This document shows, in pieces, positions 9,075-17,118 of a DNA stretch of 49,464 nucleotides; within the stretch, counting starts at the first letter, position 1; the number at the start of each line of letters is the position of its first letter. The stretch is from an uncultured Ruminococcus sp. (lineage in GTDB: Bacteria; Bacillota; Clostridia; Oscillospirales; Acutalibacteraceae). The notes beneath the pieces are model-generated. The model saw nothing but the letters and a program-made list of their open reading frames with translations. It ran no database searches and was not told the DNA's origin. The position numbers were made by a program, and so were the translations under genes. The stretch lies in assembly GCA_944412525.1 (NCBI GenBank), contig CALYBM010000006.1, positions 1-49,464 of the forward strand. The letters are read 5' to 3'.

Positions 9075-9214
9075 TAAATTTTTTAAAAAAACAAGCCTCA
9101 TTCACAAAAATTCAGTTTTTCATCACATAAGAAAATTTCACAAGAATTAATTAACAAAAACAGTAAAGAATATTTATTAATAATGACTATAAAAAAACGA
9201 AAAGAAGTGTTAAT

Positions 9215-9571
9215 ATGGATTACATTAATGCGTTTTGGGTCGGCGGACTGATTTGTGTGATAGGTCAAATACTTATTGACAAAACAAAACTGACACCTGC
9301 CCGAATACTTACAAGCTTTGTTGTTGCAGGCGTAGTGCTCGGTGCACTGGGAGTTTACGGACCTCTTGCCGACTTTGCGGGCGAGGGAGCCTGTGTTCCT
9401 ATCAGCGGATTTGGATATCTTATGAGCGAAGGCGTAAAGGAAGCACTTGCACAAGACGGTCCGCTCGGAATATTAACAGGAGGCATTACAAGCGCGGCGG
9501 GAGGAATTACCGCGGCAATAATTTTTGCTCTGATAGCCGCACTGTGTTCAAAGTCGGGCGATAAATTTTAA
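9215..9571 (+). CDS. spoVAE: Stage V sporulation protein AE (SpoVAE)
   Basis: A 118-residue, almost wholly hydrophobic protein matching SpoVAE (SpoVAEb type). It starts with a conserved membrane segment (FWVGGLICVIGQILIDKTKLTPAR). A second conserved stretch follows (GPLADFAGEGACVPISGFG), then the C-terminal Ala/Gly-rich segments. In sporulation it is a membrane subunit of the SpoVA channel that moves dipicolinic acid into the forespore and out at germination. Normally it sits next to spoVAC and spoVAD; here it stands alone, with spoVAD about 870 bp away in the opposite orientation and no spoVAC in the window. The ribosome binding site is weak (AGAAGTG). No sigma-G box could be defined with confidence. 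Confidence 0.92.
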   Translation: MDYINAFWVGGLICVIGQILIDKTKLTPARILTSFVVAGVVLGALGVYGPLADFAGEGACVPISGFGYLMSEGVKEALAQDGPLGILTGGITSAAGGITAAIIFALIAALCSKSGDKF

Positions 9572-9640
9572 ATTTAATCTGCTCTTAATGTAATTTTAGA
9601 TAGTCTATACAGAACCTGTAAAAATATAATATAAAAAATG

Positions 9641-9711
9641 AGAGCATATTTGCAAAAAATCCGTTAACATGGAATTACTTAAAACCTTAAACGAAAATAC
9701 AAATATGCTCT
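9641..9711 (+). terminator. Possible long-loop terminator after spoVAE
   Basis: A perfect 12-bp stem AGAGCATATTTG / CAAATATGCTCT spans a 47-nt AT-rich loop and is followed by TTATTTATTT. The large loop makes this uncertain. Confidence 0.4.
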
Positions 9712-9785
9712 TTATTTATTTCTGTTAAATTTTATAAGACATACTTAACTTGTCCTGTTTATCAAAAACTTACATTATGCTATAA

Positions 9786-10319
9786 TCACATCGGGAAAAA
9801 TGCGTTAAACAGCAGTACCGAAGTCAGGCCGCAGACAAATCCTAAAAGCATGCCCACAAGAACATCTGTAAGATAGTGTACACGCAGATATATTCTCGAA
9901 AATCCTATAAGTGCGGCAAGCAATAATATTCCGATAAACGCCGCTGGGCCGCACCTGAGGAGTGCTACTCCCACAACAGAAAATGAAGCTGTCGTGTGCC
10001 CTGAAGGAAAAGAATAAAATCTCGGTCGGTTTATAAGCTGTTCGTCGTCATCAAGACGGTGACAGGGTCTGACACGCTTTACCAGATGCTTAATAATTAT
10101 TTCTCCCATAAGGTGTGCTATAGCCAATCCCACAACAAAGTTAATTCCTGTCATTCTCCAGCTTGGACGCATTATAAATATAATACAAATAGTCCACCAA
10201 ATAATGCCGAGATTGCCCGCACGGGACGCTATTATCATAATTTTATTTAAAGCCGGTTTCTGTATATAAGCAACACGCTCAAGAACCTTGTTATCAACGC
10301 TTTTTATTCTGCTAAACAC
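9786..10319 (-). CDS. PAP2-family membrane phosphatase
   Basis: An integral membrane phosphatase of about 177 residues with the three PAP2 motifs in order: KHLVKRVRP, FPSGHTTASF and SRIYLRVHYLTD. These carry the catalytic His pair and the Arg/Lys phosphate ligands. It should dephosphorylate a lipid pyrophosphate or phosphate, such as undecaprenyl pyrophosphate or phosphatidic acid, on the outer membrane face; the exact substrate is not readable. The start is uncertain. The GTG at 10319 has GGGAG 8 nt upstream and is preferred; a TTG at 10334 would add five residues. It lies between spoVAE and spoVAD, so a spore-envelope role is possible but only inferred. Confidence 0.87.
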   Translation of the reverse strand: MFSRIKSVDNKVLERVAYIQKPALNKIMIIASRAGNLGIIWWTICIIFIMRPSWRMTGINFVVGLAIAHLMGEIIIKHLVKRVRPCHRLDDDEQLINRPRFYSFPSGHTTASFSVVGVALLRCGPAAFIGILLLAALIGFSRIYLRVHYLTDVLVGMLLGFVCGLTSVLLFNAFFPM

Positions 10320-10438
10320 AAACTCAACTCCCAATCATAGCCTAAAAGTCAATGTTAACGGGACAAAACCAAACTTCTCATCGTACTGCCTACATTATAT
10401 CATAAATAATTTAGTTTGAACAGACTATTTAATTAATT

Positions 10439-11449
10439 TTACCTGGTTTTTATATTTACAAGATGTGCTATTGACGGAATACTTGCACCCTGTCCGCACG
10501 CGGTAGGGCTCATAAGTGCACCCGTTGCCATAAATAGTATATTACTGTATATACCGCTCTTCATATCGGTCAAAATTTTCGAGCATAATACTGACGCCGC
10601 ACATCCGCATCCGGAACCGCCTGCGTGAACATCCTGCTTGTTTCTGTCAAAAATCATAAGACCGCAGTCATTGTGTCTGTTCCTTATGTCAATATCCTCA
10701 AGCAAAAGTAAATCATACATAGATTTGCTGCCAACTTCACCTAAGTCACCTGTAAGAATAAGATCATAATCACGCGGAACAGTACCTGTGTCATCAAAAT
10801 AATTTTTAAGTGTTTGGGCTGCCGCAGGTGCCATAGCGGCTCCCATGTTATTTGCATCTTTAATTCCCAAGTCAACAATTTTTCCAACAGTTGCCCTGGC
10901 TATGCACGGCCCTTTTTTGGAATTGTTCAAAACACAGCTTCCAGCACCTGTTACGGTCCACTGGGCGGTAGGGGTACGAACGGAGCCGTATTCAAGCGGA
11001 AAGCGATACTGCCGTTCGGCAGAACAAAAATGTGACGATGTTGCACAAATAGCAGTTTTAGCCGCACCGCTTTCAACAAAAACAGAAGCCATTATCAGTC
11101 CCTGTGCCATAGTTGAACACGCACCGTATTGACCGAGATACGGTATGTTAAAATCAATCAATCCATAGCTTGAACCAATACACTGATTAAGCAAATCCCC
11201 CGCAAAAATACAGTCAACTTCTTCGGCTGTTATTCCTGCCTTTGATATCGCCGTCGCTACAGCTTCCGTTTGAAATCGGCTTTCAGCCTGTTCAAAGGTT
11301 GCCCGTCCGTCGTAGCTGTCATAGATGATTTTGTCAAAACCTTTTCCGAGTGGACCTTGAGATTCAAGTTTTCCGGCAATAGATGCAAATCCTATTATAG
11401 ACGGTGTCTCCTCAAAGCCCAATGTATATCTTCCGATCCTTCTTATCAT
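10439..11449 (-). CDS. spoVAD: Stage V sporulation protein AD (SpoVAD)
   Basis: A 336-residue protein of thiolase fold matching SpoVAD throughout: GFASIAGKLESQGPLGKGFD near the start, the ACSTMAQG block, SSHFCSAERQYRFPLEYG and a Gly-rich C-terminus (HAGGSGCGCAASV). SpoVAD binds dipicolinic acid on the outer face of the inner forespore membrane and feeds the SpoVA channel. The start is set at 11449 because AAGGGAG lies 7 nt upstream; an ATG 24 codons earlier has no such site and adds a tail absent from the family. It is monocistronic here, split from spoVAE and from any spoVAC. Confidence 0.94.
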   Translation of the reverse strand: MIRRIGRYTLGFEETPSIIGFASIAGKLESQGPLGKGFDKIIYDSYDGRATFEQAESRFQTEAVATAISKAGITAEEVDCIFAGDLLNQCIGSSYGLIDFNIPYLGQYGACSTMAQGLIMASVFVESGAAKTAICATSSHFCSAERQYRFPLEYGSVRTPTAQWTVTGAGSCVLNNSKKGPCIARATVGKIVDLGIKDANNMGAAMAPAAAQTLKNYFDDTGTVPRDYDLILTGDLGEVGSKSMYDLLLLEDIDIRNRHNDCGLMIFDRNKQDVHAGGSGCGCAASVLCSKILTDMKSGIYSNILFMATGALMSPTACGQGASIPSIAHLVNIKTR

Positions 11450-11559
11450 AAAAAAACTCCCTTCAGCTATATTATCTGTCGAAGAAAGTTTTTTATTAAT
11501 TTTATTTATGTAATAAAACACTTGGATTAGATAAAAATAAAAATAAATAACATAAAAAA

Positions 11560-11586
11560 CAGAGCCGACCGTAAAGGTCAGCTCTG
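11560..11586 (-). terminator. Terminator of the scaffoldin gene
   Basis: Stem CAGAGC-GACC / GGTC-GCTCTG with small internal mismatches, followed on the minus strand by TTTTTTATG, 17 bp past the stop codon. Confidence 0.85.
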
Positions 11587-11602
11587 AATAACTAAAATTA
11601 AA

Positions 11603-13951
11603 TTACATCATTTCTCTTTTGCGAAGCACAAACATAACGCATGTAGCACCAATCAAAATTGAAAGGATAATTACGGCAAGCGATGTATCGCCGGTCTGTG
11701 GTGCGTTAGTATTTGTATTAACAGTTGTATCTGATGTTGCCTGTCCTGTTACCGATGTCGGATCAGTTGCAGGAGAAGCGGTTGAAAAAGCTTCTGTCGG
11801 CAAGCTTTCAAAAGATGTCGGCTGTGTTGCTTCTGTAGGTTCAACAGTAGTAACCTCGGTAGGAGCTACGGTTGTGGGAACTTCCAACGGCTCTGTTGTT
11901 TCCTGAGTGGGCAAAACAGTTGTCGTCCCCTCGGTAGTCGGTTCTACGGTTGTTGTGGGTTCCTCTGTTGTAGGTTCCTCTGTTGTTGGGACAGCTGTTG
12001 TAGGAGCCACAAAGCTTGAAGGTGTAAGTGATGTACGAACTTGAACATTTGCCGGCATTACGGTTGCATCCGTAATAACCGAGCCGTTGTTGACAATAAC
12101 GATCTCTTTATCGGGATCTGTTCTCATTGTGTCGGGATCAACCTCTGATACTCTCAGTACCTCGACATTGAGATTCACAGTTGTTTCATCGATATTCTTG
12201 CCATCAAGATCATTTACATCAAACACAATTTGTGCAAACGGAGTTTCTTCCGTTGTAAAATCAAACAAATAAAGATTTGTAGCATTGTATTTTATCATAT
12301 TCTTAAGTCCTGTATTAATAACCGACTTGTCTCCGATTGTGGGACAAACAGAATCAATACTGTTCTTATCAGACAGTGTAAGAACTTCGGAATCGTATGT
12401 TAAATACCACTGCAAATCAAGTACATTCATATCAGACTTCATCCAATATGTAACAACGACTTCATTTGTTGACTTTTTGTATTGAGCCGTAGCCATGGGG
12501 AAATAGTTGGAGGTGGCGTTAACAGTGAGATACGGAACAGTCGGCTCAGACTCTGTCGTCGTATCGGGAGTAACTGTTGCTTCACCCGTTGAGGTTTCAA
12601 TAAAAGTTGAGGCTGTAAGAACCGTTCTGCGTTCAACCTTAACCGTATTGGTCATCTCATTATCCAATACTTCGGAGAAGTTGCAAAGCATAACTTCCTC
12701 ATTTGCATCACTCATAAATGTTTCGGGATTAATTTTTGAAACACGCAGAACATTTACATCGAGATCTACTGTTGTAGAAACCGGTGCTTTTGCAGACAAA
12801 TCCTTTACATCAAATATTATTGAAACATATGTCTGTTCCGAAGAAGAAAAATCAAACAGTCTGAGATTTGTAGCATTGTACTTGATAACGCCGTCTATAT
12901 CCAGATTAAAAATTCCGTAACTTCCGATAGACGGACAAATCGTTTCTGCAGTGTTTTTATCGGAAACCGACAGCACACTCGGGTCATAATACAAATCCCA
13001 CTGAGTATCCAAAACATTTTTGGAAGATTTCATCGAATATGTGACGGTTACCTCATTTGTATCCTGATTATACTCGGCAGTTGCCTCAGGAAAATAGTTG
13101 GAGGTTGCGTTAACGGTAAGATAGAGCTCGGAATTTTCCGTAGTCTCGGAAGCATCTGTACTTACTGTACCATCGGTTACTTCCGTGGGTTCTGTTGTCT
13201 CTGTCGTATTTTCGGTCGTCGGTTCTTCCTTGACAGGCTGGTAATCGGAGTTAAAGAGTTTTCCCTTTTCCAACGCCTCGTCTCTTGTGGGGTATGTGCC
13301 GTACTCACCGTTACCGTAGTAGAAATACCAATCGCCGCCGCAAACGAGTTTGCCGTTCAACGGATTTTCAGAAATCATGTCGGGATTAATCACATAAATC
13401 ATATTATTGTAGTTGAATGAAAATCCCAGTCCGAATTCTTCATCATAAAAGAAGTTATCGGCATAACTTCCGAGGGATGATTTATCATTATTGTAGTAAT
13501 TTTCCATTTCAGCAAAGAATGCCGAATCATATACTTCACTATCGCCGAGAGAACAAAACTGACTTAAAACATCTGATGTCTGTATTGCCTTTGCATAGTC
13601 CGGGGATGTAGTATCTTCTCCGCCGTCAAAAGCATTATTCCAAATAATTGTGGTTGCATCTACCGGAACGCTCGAATAATATACGCTCTCGGCATCTGCT
13701 TCATATGCATTATATCCGGGCCAAGCACTCGGAGAGTCGGAGCCGACCCACCAATACACACCCGCTTGTGAGGCACGATCGTTATACCAGTCAGAAGGCA
13801 TATAAAAATAATATGTGTAAGTATCAACACCATCTGTCGGAACATACCTGCCCTGCTCGTCAACCTCGGCAGAAACACTTACAGCCGCAACAGCAAACAT
13901 TGATACTGCCAAAATTACAGTCAAAAGCAGACTGATAATTTTCTTCGACAT
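11603..13951 (-). CDS. Cell-wall-anchored scaffoldin: starch-module-like N-domain plus two cohesins
   Basis: A 782-residue surface protein. A signal peptide (about 1-28) is followed by a Trp/Tyr-rich N-terminal domain (about 30-235; motifs MPSDWYND, GVYWW, DWYFYYGNGEYG), a Thr/Glu/Pro linker, two near-duplicate cohesin-like domains (about 275-442 and 473-639; both open YLTVNATSNYFP and share VLD.QW.L.YD..VL), a Thr/Pro/Glu-rich spacer (about 645-745), and a sorting tail (APQTGD near 750, hydrophobic segment, RKREMM). The domain order fits an anchoring scaffoldin that binds dockerin-bearing starch enzymes and holds them on the wall. R. bromii amylosome scaffoldins have this plan; equating it with a named Sca protein is recollection, not tested. 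The same N-domain recurs in the dockerin gene at 22232-23149. Assignment of the repeats to the cohesin fold is by pattern and should be confirmed by structure prediction. Confidence 0.8.
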   Translation of the reverse strand: MSKKIISLLLTVILAVSMFAVAAVSVSAEVDEQGRYVPTDGVDTYTYYFYMPSDWYNDRASQAGVYWWVGSDSPSAWPGYNAYEADAESVYYSSVPVDATTIIWNNAFDGGEDTTSPDYAKAIQTSDVLSQFCSLGDSEVYDSAFFAEMENYYNNDKSSLGSYADNFFYDEEFGLGFSFNYNNMIYVINPDMISENPLNGKLVCGGDWYFYYGNGEYGTYPTRDEALEKGKLFNSDYQPVKEEPTTENTTETTEPTEVTDGTVSTDASETTENSELYLTVNATSNYFPEATAEYNQDTNEVTVTYSMKSSKNVLDTQWDLYYDPSVLSVSDKNTAETICPSIGSYGIFNLDIDGVIKYNATNLRLFDFSSSEQTYVSIIFDVKDLSAKAPVSTTVDLDVNVLRVSKINPETFMSDANEEVMLCNFSEVLDNEMTNTVKVERRTVLTASTFIETSTGEATVTPDTTTESEPTVPYLTVNATSNYFPMATAQYKKSTNEVVVTYWMKSDMNVLDLQWYLTYDSEVLTLSDKNSIDSVCPTIGDKSVINTGLKNMIKYNATNLYLFDFTTEETPFAQIVFDVNDLDGKNIDETTVNLNVEVLRVSEVDPDTMRTDPDKEIVIVNNGSVITDATVMPANVQVRTSLTPSSFVAPTTAVPTTEEPTTEEPTTTVEPTTEGTTTVLPTQETTEPLEVPTTVAPTEVTTVEPTEATQPTSFESLPTEAFSTASPATDPTSVTGQATSDTTVNTNTNAPQTGDTSLAVIILSILIGATCVMFVLRKREMM

Positions 13952-14000
13952 TTGTATTTCCTCCTATTTAAAAATTCGCATACTACTCTTAAGTATATAC

Positions 14001-14029
14001 ATTATATTATAATTCATATAAAAAATCAA
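14001..14029 (-). promoter_or_regulatory. Promoter of the scaffoldin gene
   Basis: TTGATT (14024-14029) and TATAAT (14001-14006) with a 17-bp spacer on the minus strand; a second overlapping TATAAT sits 5 bp upstream. An AGGAGG ribosome binding site follows before the start codon at 13951. Confidence 0.7.
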
Positions 14030-14387
14030 GTCTAAAAAATAAATAAATAACAAATATATTTGTTATTTTTGCCTATTTTTTAAGCTTATTGTATGTACAG
14101 CGGAACAATATCATACAAAAACCGTATTTATTGCATTGCAGAACATAAACTGTTAAATTTTACAATTTATTCCGTAAATTTTTTGCAGATAAAACGAAAA
14201 TAATACATGAGAACATAACTTTTACTGCCTGTTACCGATATTTGTTATGCTTAGGAAATATTTATCAGACAATATAGCTTTTCCCTTGTTACCCGATTAA
14301 TATGCTTTTTATTGTATAAAATGAAGAAAACCCAAATACCGTTACCTGATTAATTAACATATATTGTGCACTTAATCAACTGATTTT

Positions 14388-14417
14388 ATTAAGCCCTATA
14401 AAATTAAGCCCTATAAA
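14388..14417. repeat. 15-bp tandem duplication
   Basis: Two exact adjacent copies of ATTAAGCCCTATAAA just downstream of the amylase terminator (minus orientation). The rest of the 13952-14422 gap is AT-rich and contains only the scaffoldin promoter. Confidence 0.75.
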
Positions 14418-14422
14418 AAACA

Positions 14423-14445
14423 GGCGGCAGCTCAAAGCTGCCGCC
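14423..14445 (-). terminator. Terminator of the alpha-amylase gene
   Basis: A perfect 10-bp stem GGCGGCAGCT / AGCTGCCGCC with a 3-nt loop, followed by G and then TTTTTTATAG on the minus strand. Confidence 0.88.
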
Positions 14446-14486
14446 CAAATATCATTACATTTTACATAATATACAAAATAATGCTC

Positions 14487-16136
14487 TTATTCTGCCGCTT
14501 TTAAAATCACTGTTGATTGTGCAGGAAGTGTAAGCTGTCCGTCTTTAAGCTCAATATGCATATCCGAGCTTTCAGGGACCAGATCCGCCCTTACAACAGC
14601 ATTCTCAATCATGTCATCTGTTATAGTAACAGTTCTGCTGTTCGTCGCACTGAAGTTGTGAATTACAAGCAGCTTTGAGCCCTCATATTCAACATAATAT
14701 GCACCGATATTTTTATTGTCAAATCCCTGAGTTCCTGTAATTGTACCTCTTGCAAGCTCAGGATTTTGATTTTTTATCTTGATAATTCTGCGATAATAGT
14801 TCAAAAGTGAGTTTTCATCCTCAAGTTGTTGTTTCACACCGCCGTATGTCGGTACTTCGTGCACATCGCCCACACCGTTTACAAAAATAGTCGGCATATT
14901 ATCCGAGTCAAATACCATAGGTGTTCTGTAGTTGGCGTCATTAGTAGTTTCAGGTGATGTAATTCCGATTTCCTCTCCGTAATATATAAACGGATTGCCA
15001 GGGAGCAACATATACAGAGCCGCTGCCAGCTTCTGATAACCAAGACCTTGTGCTTCGAGAGAATTTGCTACTCTCACCTGGTCGTGGTTTGAAAGGAAGA
15101 AAGCATTAATCTCGTTTTCGTTGTTCTCCTTCATCTTATTATCATAATTCATAACCTTTTTAACGATTGCGGCACCGTTTTGAGTTATAATATTCTCAAC
15201 AAAAAGACCTGAAGTCTGTGAAAACTTAAATGCAAACTGGCTGTCAATTCCGGACTTGTACAACTCTTCAATATCGGAATCATCAGACCAGTTTTCACCG
15301 ACCATATATACGTCAGGATTAATATCCTGACAAGTTTCATAAAACCATTTTAAAAACTCGGTACCGTCTGTTCCCTTGTTTGTAAAATATTTGCAAGCGT
15401 CAAGGCGGAATCCGCCTACACCTCTGTCAAGCCAGAACTTCGCAATTTTAGTAAATTCCTCACGGGTTTTTTCGGAATTTAGATTCCATTCAGGCATTTC
15501 AGACGAGAAGTTTGCCTCACAAGCATATCCGTTAGACAGATTGTTTACCTTTGTATCGCTGTCAAAATAGCTTGTTTTATGGATTTCAAAATACTCGGCA
15601 TAGCCGTCAAGCTTGCCTTCGCTAACCTCTTCAACAGCCTTTACATAAAGGGGGTTGTTTGACGAGATGTGGTTTAAAACGAGGTCGATAATAACCTTAA
15701 TTCCTCTTTTATTGCACTCCTCAATTAACCGGTCAAAGTCATCAAGTGTACCGAAATCGGGATCAATGTCATAGTAATTTTCAACATCGTATTTATGATA
15801 TGACTTTGACGGCATTATGGGTGTGAGCCAAATTCCGTCAATGCCGAGGTCATCGCCTCCGTTCGGATCTCCGTCGTTAAGATAATCAAGCTGTGATATT
15901 ATTCCCTGAAGATCACCTACGCCGTCACCGTTTGAATCACAAAAAGAATGAACAAAAATCTGATAAAAATTTCTGTACTTATCATCGGAAGCTGTTGCCG
16001 TAATATTTTCAATAGGATCAGCAACTTGTGCAGTCTTTGTATCGGAGCTGTTTGATGATTCCTGAGGGTTACAGCCGACAAGAATACTGCTGCCAAGCAT
16101 CAAAGCACAGAGCAAAAGTGAAATCAGCTTTCTCAT
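14487..16136 (-). CDS. Membrane-anchored alpha-amylase (GH13 lipoprotein)
   Basis: A 549-residue GH13 enzyme with a lipoprotein signal peptide (lipobox LVGC, Cys about 22) and a Ser/Asp/Thr-rich spacer, then the (beta/alpha)8 domain. It shows the GH13 blocks: IIDLVLNHIS, GFRLDACKYF with nucleophile D246, VGENW with acid/base E281, and FLSNHDQVR with D352. A C-terminal beta domain closes the protein. Tethered to the outer membrane face, it should cut maltooligosaccharides just before uptake; it lies directly downstream of malEFG. A terminator between them (16213-16237) indicates separate transcription or read-through. It has no dockerin, so it is not part of the cohesin complex. Exact specificity (alpha-amylase, neopullulanase or oligo-glucosidase) is not certain. 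Confidence 0.92.
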   Translation of the reverse strand: MRKLISLLLCALMLGSSILVGCNPQESSNSSDTKTAQVADPIENITATASDDKYRNFYQIFVHSFCDSNGDGVGDLQGIISQLDYLNDGDPNGGDDLGIDGIWLTPIMPSKSYHKYDVENYYDIDPDFGTLDDFDRLIEECNKRGIKVIIDLVLNHISSNNPLYVKAVEEVSEGKLDGYAEYFEIHKTSYFDSDTKVNNLSNGYACEANFSSEMPEWNLNSEKTREEFTKIAKFWLDRGVGGFRLDACKYFTNKGTDGTEFLKWFYETCQDINPDVYMVGENWSDDSDIEELYKSGIDSQFAFKFSQTSGLFVENIITQNGAAIVKKVMNYDNKMKENNENEINAFFLSNHDQVRVANSLEAQGLGYQKLAAALYMLLPGNPFIYYGEEIGITSPETTNDANYRTPMVFDSDNMPTIFVNGVGDVHEVPTYGGVKQQLEDENSLLNYYRRIIKIKNQNPELARGTITGTQGFDNKNIGAYYVEYEGSKLLVIHNFSATNSRTVTITDDMIENAVVRADLVPESSDMHIELKDGQLTLPAQSTVILKAAE

Positions 16137-16212
16137 ATGTAGTCTCCTTTAATTTCAGCTATTTTAATTTAAAAAATAACTTAATAATCATCGGTAATTA
16201 TATTTAAAAATC

Positions 16213-16237
16213 GGGCGGCAGTCACCTGCTGCCGCCC
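16213..16237 (-). terminator. Terminator/attenuator between malG and amylase
   Basis: A 9-bp stem GGGCGGCAG / CTGCCGCCC with a 7-nt loop and a T-rich exit on the minus strand, 18 bp after the malG-like stop codon. It ends or attenuates the transporter message before the amylase gene. Confidence 0.8.
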
Positions 16238-16254
16238 ATTAGCATTAAATATTA

Positions 16255-17118
16255 TTATCCCTTTACGCCGCCGGCCGTAACGCCTTCAACATAATACTTC
16301 TGCATCTTGAGGAAGAGAAGCGTGATAGGAACCGCTACTACAACAGAACCTGCAAGGAACTGCTTGTAATAGGTATTGATGAAGTCATTTGACAACATCT
16401 TCTGAAGTCCGATAGCAACGGTATAATACTCAATATTATCGCCCATGATAATTTTAGCAAGAATAAAGTCTGTCCACGGACCGATAAATGAAGTAAGAAC
16501 AGTATAAACTACAATCGGCTTCGACATCGGAAGAATAATCTTCCAGAAGATCTGATTTTTAGTAGCACCGTCAATTGTTGCCGCCTCGTCAAGTGCTCTC
16601 GGAACAGTATCAAAAAATCCTTTAGAAATCTGGAATCCGAGACCAGCGCCGCAGCTGTAGCAAATAACAAGAGCAACAAGAGTACCGGTAAGATTCATTG
16701 CCTTTAAAAGATAGTAAATAGCGATCATCGTCATAAATCCGGGGAACATACCGAGGATCATTCCGACATTCATAAACTTTTTACGAGATTTAAATCTCAG
16801 ACGGCTGAATGCATAACTTACCATCAGAACGGAAACTGTTGCGATAATACAGCTGAAAATAGCAACAATCAATGTGTTAAGGAACCATTTGGGGAAGTTA
16901 ATAGATGCACTTCCGCCTGCACCTGTGAACAGGTCTATGTAGTTTTGAAAAGTCCACTCACGAGGAACAAGATAATCAACTGCAATAAGACCCTCAGCTC
17001 TGAAAGAGTGCATAACGAGGTAAACAAACGGAGAAATCCAAATGATACCCAAAATAATGAGCAAGGCATATATCAGAGTATTAGAAATAACTCTTCTTAA
17101 CTTATAACTTTTTATCAT
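16255..17118 (-). CDS. malG: Maltodextrin ABC permease, MalG type
   Basis: A 287-residue inner-membrane permease with six hydrophobic segments. The cytoplasmic EAA loop (EAATIDGATKNQIFWKIILPMSKP, about 188-211) docks the ATPase. The C-terminus ends GGVKG, typical of MalG. It pairs with the MalF-like gene, whose stop overlaps this start as ATGA, and with the MalE-like binding protein further upstream. Neighbouring amylase genes support starch oligosaccharides as substrate. No ATPase gene is present, so a shared MsmX/MsmK-type ATPase elsewhere is needed. Confidence 0.92.
   Translation of the reverse strand: MIKSYKLRRVISNTLIYALLIILGIIWISPFVYLVMHSFRAEGLIAVDYLVPREWTFQNYIDLFTGAGGSASINFPKWFLNTLIVAIFSCIIATVSVLMVSYAFSRLRFKSRKKFMNVGMILGMFPGFMTMIAIYYLLKAMNLTGTLVALVICYSCGAGLGFQISKGFFDTVPRALDEAATIDGATKNQIFWKIILPMSKPIVVYTVLTSFIGPWTDFILAKIIMGDNIEYYTVAIGLQKMLSNDFINTYYKQFLAGSVVVAVPITLLFLKMQKYYVEGVTAGGVKG

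Noticed and set aside
9641-9711. A 19-residue peptide gene inside the long-loop hairpin
   Set aside because: An ATG-to-TAA frame exists but it has no ribosome binding site or conservation evidence; the hairpin explains the sequence as well.
11619-11960. Short tandem repeats (Thr/Pro/Glu codons) as a possible minisatellite
   Set aside because: They are the coding linker of the scaffoldin before its wall-sorting tail; such repeats are normal for surface proteins.
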